This document shows positions 5,160 to 8,336 of a stretch of 8,336 bases of DNA, piece by piece (positions within the stretch are counted from its first letter, which is position 1; each line of letters begins with the position of its first letter). The stretch is from CAYGLV01 sp964351025 (GTDB taxonomy: Bacteria > Actinomycetota > Thermoleophilia > Gaiellales > Gaiellaceae). A program made the translations under genes and the position numbers. The stretch covers positions 1-8,336 of the forward strand of contig CAYGLV010000079.1 of assembly GCA_964351025.1 (NCBI GenBank), read 5' to 3'. The notes beneath the pieces were generated by a model that was given only the letters and a program-made list of their open reading frames with translations, searched no databases and was not told where the DNA came from.

Positions 5160-5974
5160 CCGTATCGCTCGTCGGCGCCGGCCCCGGCGATCCGGGCCTG
5201 ATCACGGCGCGCGGGCTCGAGCGCGTACGGGCCTGCGAGGTTCTCGTCTACGACCGGCTCGTCAGCCCGGATCTTGTCGCCGAGGCGCCGGCGCAGGCGC
5301 TGCTCGTCTCCCGCGAGGGGATCGGGCAGGAGGAGCTGAACGCGCTGCTCGTCGCCCACGGGCGGTCCGGGCTCGCGGTCGTGCGGCTGAAGGGCGGCGA
5401 CCCGTTCGTCTTCGGCCGCGGCGGCGAGGAGGCGCTCGCGCTCGCCGCGGCGGGCGTGCCGCTCGAGATCGTTCCCGGCGTCTCCGCCCTCAGCGCCGCG
5501 CCCGCCGCGCTTGGCGTACCGGTCACGCACCGCGGGGTCTCCGCGCAGGTGACGATCGTCAGCGGGCACTCGTGCGACGGCTCCGAGCTGGATCACGCGG
5601 CGCTGGCGAAGGCGCCCGGCACGCTCGTGGTCTTCATGGGCCTCGCCGGCCTCGGGCGCCTCGCCGCAGGGCTGATCGCGCATGGGCGCGACCCGCAGAC
5701 GCCCACGGCCGTGATCGCGTCGGCGACACTACCCGTGCAGCGGTCGGTAGTCGCGCCGCTCGCGCAGATCGCCGAGGCCGCCGCGGGGCTGGAGCCGCCG
5801 GCACTCGTCGTCGTCGGTGAGGTAGTCTCGCTCGCCGAGCGGCTCGGGGGGCGCGAAGATTTCTCGGCCGCCGGCAACGATGACCACCGCATCCGTCGCC
5901 GCGCCAAACGGCGGAGCCTCGTCCGGCTGCGGCGTATGACGACCGTCCCCGACCCGAAGGGAGTTCCGCAGTGA
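5156..5974 (+). CDS. cobA: Uroporphyrinogen-III C-methyltransferase
   Basis: A 272-residue SUMT that methylates uroporphyrinogen III twice with S-adenosylmethionine to give precorrin-2, the substrate of the upstream dehydrogenase. Motifs in order: VSLVGAGPGDPGLIT at 3-17, YDRLV at 32-36, VVRLKGGDPFVFGRGGEE at 75-92, IVPGVSA at 105-111, GVPVTHRG at 120-127 and TLVVFMG at 156-162. The core ends near residue 232; about 40 further residues, strongly basic (HRIRRRAKRRSLVRLRR), are unlike the usual short SUMT C-terminus. ATG overlaps the preceding TGA (ATGA), and its own TGA overlaps the bioY GTG. No uroporphyrinogen-III synthase domain is fused. Confidence 0.94.
   Translation: MTVSLVGAGPGDPGLITARGLERVRACEVLVYDRLVSPDLVAEAPAQALLVSREGIGQEELNALLVAHGRSGLAVVRLKGGDPFVFGRGGEEALALAAAGVPLEIVPGVSALSAAPAALGVPVTHRGVSAQVTIVSGHSCDGSELDHAALAKAPGTLVVFMGLAGLGRLAAGLIAHGRDPQTPTAVIASATLPVQRSVVAPLAQIAEAAAGLEPPALVVVGEVVSLAERLGGREDFSAAGNDDHRIRRRAKRRSLVRLRRMTTVPDPKGVPQ
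5957..5963 (+). promoter_or_regulatory. Ribosome binding site deciding the GTG start of bioY
   Basis: AAGGGAG lies 7 nt before GTG at 5971, inside the last codons of cobA. It supports GTG as the bioY start, since no ATG lies near the expected N-terminus. Confidence 0.6.
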
Positions 5975-6555
5975 ACCCGCAGGCCGCCACGCTCCGTCTC
6001 GCCGTCTTCCCCCGTGTCGGCCTCGCGGCCGATGCGCTGCTCGTCTTCGGCGGCGCGGCGCTCGTCTCGCTCGCCGCCCAGGTCTCGATCGCGTTGCCGT
6101 TCACGCCGGTTCCCATCACGGGACAGACCTTCGCGGTCCTCCTCGTCGGCAGCGCTCTCGGCGCGGCGGGCGGCGTCGCCAGTCTCGGGCTCTACCTCGT
6201 CGTGGGAGTCGCAGGCGCCCCGGTCTACGCAGACGGAGCGCACGGCTGGTCGGCGATCACGTCCGCGAGCGGCGGCTACATCATCGGCTTCATCGTGGCG
6301 GCGGCGGCAACCGGCTTCCTGGCCGAGCGGCGCTGGGACAGGAGCTTCTCGTCGGCGGTCGCCGCGATGCTGACCGGCAGCGTCGTCATCTACCTCATCG
6401 GTCTCCCCTGGCTCGCTGTCGTGCTCGGGACGAGCCTCGAGCAGACGCTCGAGCTCGGCCTCTATCCGTTCGTCGCCGGGGACGTGCTCAAGCTCTACCT
6501 CGCGGGCGCGCTGCTGCCCGGGGCCTGGCGGCTCGTCGACCGCCTGCGCGGCTGA
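5971..6555 (+). CDS. bioY: Biotin transporter S-component BioY
   Basis: A 194-residue integral membrane protein of normal BioY length with about six hydrophobic segments (roughly 21-42, 52-68, 70-87, 98-117, 127-152, 166-188). Signature features are PFTPVPITGQTFAVLLVG (43-60), GGYIIGF (101-107) with the following LAER, and the C-terminal PFVAGDVLKLYLAGALLPG (166-184), including the Asp-x2-Lys of BioY. It binds and imports biotin, alone or with the EcfT/EcfA module; neither is in the window. The GTG start overlaps the cobA stop (GTGA), so it is translated as the last gene of the sulfate-reduction operon. Why a biotin carrier is here is unclear; biotin synthesis consumes sulfur and SAM, and the coupling may reflect that. 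Confidence 0.93.
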   Translation: MNPQAATLRLAVFPRVGLAADALLVFGGAALVSLAAQVSIALPFTPVPITGQTFAVLLVGSALGAAGGVASLGLYLVVGVAGAPVYADGAHGWSAITSASGGYIIGFIVAAAATGFLAERRWDRSFSSAVAAMLTGSVVIYLIGLPWLAVVLGTSLEQTLELGLYPFVAGDVLKLYLAGALLPGAWRLVDRLRG

Positions 6556-6595
6556 GCCGGTTCTACGGAACGACGGCCTGCCTGTTTGCCGCAAG

Positions 6596-6628
6596 ATCCG
6601 GCTGGCCTCAGCCAGGAAGACGCCGGAT
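6596..6628 (+). terminator. Hairpin after the sulfur operon, possible terminator
   Basis: ATCCGGC (6596-6602) pairs with GCCGGAT (6622-6628), continued inward by TGGC/GCCA (6603-6606, 6611-6614) around a CTCA loop, with a 7-nt bulge on the 3' side. It lies 40 bp beyond the bioY stop. No T-tract follows, so termination is plausible but unproven. The rest of 6556-6740 shows nothing recognisable. Confidence 0.35.
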
Positions 6629-6740
6629 GCGAACGAGGCCCGACTCTACGGCCGCGACGCCAATGCCGACGCGCCCTCAGCCTCCGGACCACTTTGCGCA
6701 TTCCACAGGCCACGAGAAGTGACCGGCAATGGGCGAGTCC

Positions 6741-6775
6741 AGCTTTCCTAACAGAAGCGGCTTTACTTTCTAAAG
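6741..6775 (+). promoter_or_regulatory. Putative promoter/operator of sqr, matching the sulfur operon
   Basis: AGCT (6741), AAG (6755-6757), CTTTACTTT (6761-6769) and a terminal AG occur at the same spacing as at 1502-1536. ACTTT-ct-AAAGT (6765-6776) forms a short inverted repeat. CTTTACTTT lies 38 nt before the sqr ATG, against 37 nt before the leader-ORF GTG of the operon. The AT-rich patch is conspicuous in this GC-rich sequence. Confidence 0.45.
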
Positions 6776-6798
6776 TTTTACTGGCAGACTGCACTGCC

Positions 6799-8034
6799 AT
6801 GAGCCAGGTCGCAACCGCGCCGGAGCCCGCGACCGCCAGGGGCGCGCAGACGGAGCACCATCACATCCTGATCGTCGGTGGCGGCACGGCCGGCATCACG
6901 CTCGGCGCCAGGCTCCGTCGCAAGCTCGGCGGCAGCTCCCTCGGCGTGGTGGAGCCCTCCGAGCGCCACTACTATCAGCCACTCTGGACGCTCGTCGGCG
7001 GCGGCGTGTTCGACAAGCGCAAGACCGAGCGGCGCGAGGACTCGCTGATCCCGAAGGGCGCGACATGGGTACGCGACGCGGCCTCCGAGTTCGTCCCCGA
7101 GGAGAACGAGCTCGTCACGGCCGGCGGTCGCCGGATCGGCTACGACTTCCTCGTCGTCGCGCCCGGGATCCAGATCGACTGGGACGCGATTCCCGGGCTC
7201 GCGGAGACCATCGGTAAGGACAGCGTCTCCAGCATCTACAGCTACGAGCACGTCGGCAAGACCTGGGACCTCATCCGGACCTTCCAAGGCGGCACAGCCG
7301 TCTTCACGTTCCCAAGCACGCCCGTCAAGTGCCCAGGAGCGGCGCAGAAGATCATGTACCTCGCCGACGACCAGTTCAGGAAAGCGGGCGTGCGAGACCG
7401 CACGAACGTGATCTTCGCATCGGCCGCGCCCAGCATCTACGGCGTCGAGAAGTACGCCGCAACGCTGCGCAAGGTCGTCGAGCGGAAGGGAATCGAGACG
7501 CGCTTCAAGCACAACCTGATCGATGTCCGCCCGGAGACCAAGGAAGCGATCTTCGAGCAGCTCGACACCGGCGAGACGGTCGTTATCCCCTACGACCTGC
7601 TCCACGTCACGCCGCCACAGAGCGCCCCGGACTTCGTCAAGCGGAGCCCGCTCGCAGCCGAGAGCGGCTGGCTCGAGCTCGACAAGCACACCCTCCAGCA
7701 CCCCCGCTGGCCGAACGTCTTCGGCCTCGGCGACGCGAGCAGCCTACCGACCGCAAAAACCGCCGCCGCCATCCGCCACCAGGCCCGCGTGGTCCTCGAG
7801 AACCTGCTCGCCGCGCGCGAGGGCCGGGAGCTACCGGCCCGCTACGACGGCTACACCGCCTGCCCGATCGTCACCGGCTACGGCAAGCTCGTGCTCGCCG
7901 AGTTCGACTACAACCTCACACCGAAGGAAACGTTCCCCTTCGACCAGTCGAAGGAGCGCTACAGCATGTACCTGCTAAAAAAGCGCGGGCTACCGCTCCT
8001 CTACTGGCAGGGAATGATGCGCGGCCGCGCGTAG
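6799..8034 (+). CDS. sqr: Sulfide:quinone oxidoreductase, type II
   Basis: A 411-residue FAD flavoprotein resembling type II SQR (mitochondrial SQOR kin). It oxidises sulfide to sulfane sulfur and reduces membrane quinone. The FAD-binding ILIVGGGTAGITLGARL is at 23-39, YQPLWTLVGGG at 59-69 and FTFPSTPVKCPGAAQKIMYL at 169-188. GLGDASSLPTAKTAAAIRHQ lies at 309-328 and YDGYTACPIVTGYGKLVLAEFDY at 349-371, then ETFPFDQSKERYSMYLLKK. The two redox cysteines of the type are present as C178 and C355 (by homology to human Cys201 and Cys379, recalled from memory). The C-terminus stops at RGRA, shorter than the human enzyme, which may weaken membrane anchoring. ATG at 6799 is chosen because the 71 codons open upstream contain the promoter motif and are low-complexity; no Shine-Dalgarno is visible, so leaderless or weak initiation is possible. 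It is separated from bioY by 243 bp. Confidence 0.93.
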   Translation: MSQVATAPEPATARGAQTEHHHILIVGGGTAGITLGARLRRKLGGSSLGVVEPSERHYYQPLWTLVGGGVFDKRKTERREDSLIPKGATWVRDAASEFVPEENELVTAGGRRIGYDFLVVAPGIQIDWDAIPGLAETIGKDSVSSIYSYEHVGKTWDLIRTFQGGTAVFTFPSTPVKCPGAAQKIMYLADDQFRKAGVRDRTNVIFASAAPSIYGVEKYAATLRKVVERKGIETRFKHNLIDVRPETKEAIFEQLDTGETVVIPYDLLHVTPPQSAPDFVKRSPLAAESGWLELDKHTLQHPRWPNVFGLGDASSLPTAKTAAAIRHQARVVLENLLAAREGRELPARYDGYTACPIVTGYGKLVLAEFDYNLTPKETFPFDQSKERYSMYLLKKRGLPLLYWQGMMRGRA

Positions 8035-8336
8035 CTGAGCCGCACCGAACAGCTCCAAGCCTCAGCCGCGGAGCGGCTTGTTACAAGGTGAGCCTTGCAA
8101 CTTGATCCGGAGCCAGCTAGCCGGGCTCGAAGTGCAACCCAGGCATCCATTCGCCCGCCTTCCGCAGTCGCGCCACCGATCCCGGCTACTGGTGCGTGGC
8201 CGTCAGTCGACCACCGCGACAGCGCCTTCGCCGCCGCTTCACCCTCCAGCGTTGAACCGCGGCTTCGCAGGTCGCGGTCGTGCTCGCGGCTGGCGCCGCG
8301 AGCCGCTGCCCCGCCCAGCCGCCTAAATCCGGGGAC
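8035..8336. other. Non-coding right end with hairpins
   Basis: I see no credible gene on either strand; the one open plus frame (8078-8326) encodes Arg/Pro-rich sequence typical of a GC-rich non-coding frame. The stretch holds three stem-loops: AGCCGC/GCGGCT (8064-8078, GGA loop), CAAGG/CCTTG (8084-8097, TGAG loop), and GCTCGCGG/CCGCGAGC (8282-8303). Confidence 0.6.
8064..8097 (+). terminator. Tandem hairpins downstream of sqr, possible terminator
   Basis: AGCCGC-GGA-GCGGCT (8064-8078) is followed by TTGTTA and then CAAGG-TGAG-CCTTG (8084-8097), 30 bp after the sqr stop. The first stem is GC-rich and followed by a short, imperfect T-rich stretch, a weak intrinsic terminator at best. Confidence 0.4.

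Noticed and set aside
6586..6798. N-terminal extension of SQR from a TTG at 6586
   Set aside because: The 71 extra residues resemble no SQR N-terminus and would place the shared promoter motif and a hairpin inside the coding region.
7726..7755. Apparent loss of a catalytic cysteine in SQR (GDASSLP in place of human GDCTNLP)
   Set aside because: Counting back from the human C-terminus puts Cys379 in the YDGYTSCP motif, which is intact here as C355; the GDC cysteine is not the catalytic one.
8078..8326. 82-aa plus-strand frame at the right end
   Set aside because: It is Arg/Pro-rich as expected of a non-coding frame, has no ribosome binding site and runs through hairpins.

Overview
The window is very GC-rich chromosomal DNA from a bacterium. 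The gene content points to Actinobacteria, probably a deep lineage such as the Thermoleophilia (inference). Pointers are a DUF6458-type small membrane protein beside a GlsB/YeaQ-type protein, a [4Fe-4S] APS reductase of the actinobacterial/plant type, short translationally coupled genes with ATGA/GTGA overlaps, and a Cys-codon leader ORF like those described in mycobacteria.

Layout. Positions 1-377 hold the 3' end of a lutC-like gene (+). It converges with a two-gene minus-strand unit (970 to 469) encoding a DUF6458-like and a GlsB/YeaQ/YmgE-like small membrane protein, driven from a TATAAT box near 1050. At 1090-1150 (-) lies only the 3' part of a tRNA-Ser(UGA), from the anticodon arm to the 3' end. 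It is followed inward by a locally AT-richer stretch with a 12-nt tandem repeat and an 18-bp perfect palindrome. This looks like an attachment site of an integrated element, which would place everything to the right on a present or former genomic island.

Positions 1681-6555 are one compact plus-strand operon for assimilatory sulfate reduction: ferredoxin-type nitrite/sulfite reductase, APS reductase (cysH), an unrecognised 152-aa protein, precorrin-2 dehydrogenase/ferrochelatase (CysG N-domain type), uroporphyrinogen-III methyltransferase (cobA) and biotin transporter bioY. APS reductase makes sulfite and the siroheme reductase makes sulfide. The two tetrapyrrole enzymes make siroheme for the reductase from uroporphyrinogen III. 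ATP sulfurylase, sulfate transport and cysteine synthase are not in the window.

A separately promoted type II sulfide:quinone oxidoreductase (sqr, 6799-8034) follows. The last 300 bases hold hairpins but no convincing gene.

The most interesting signals are regulatory. The reductase is preceded by a 28-codon leader ORF (1559-1645) with two adjacent Cys codons and a hairpin that partly buries the reductase ribosome binding site, which suggests cysteine-responsive attenuation. The AT-rich promoter regions of the operon and of sqr share AGCT, AAG and CTTTACTTT at identical spacing and at nearly the same distance from the first start codon (37 and 38 nt). Sulfide production and sulfide disposal may therefore answer to one regulator.
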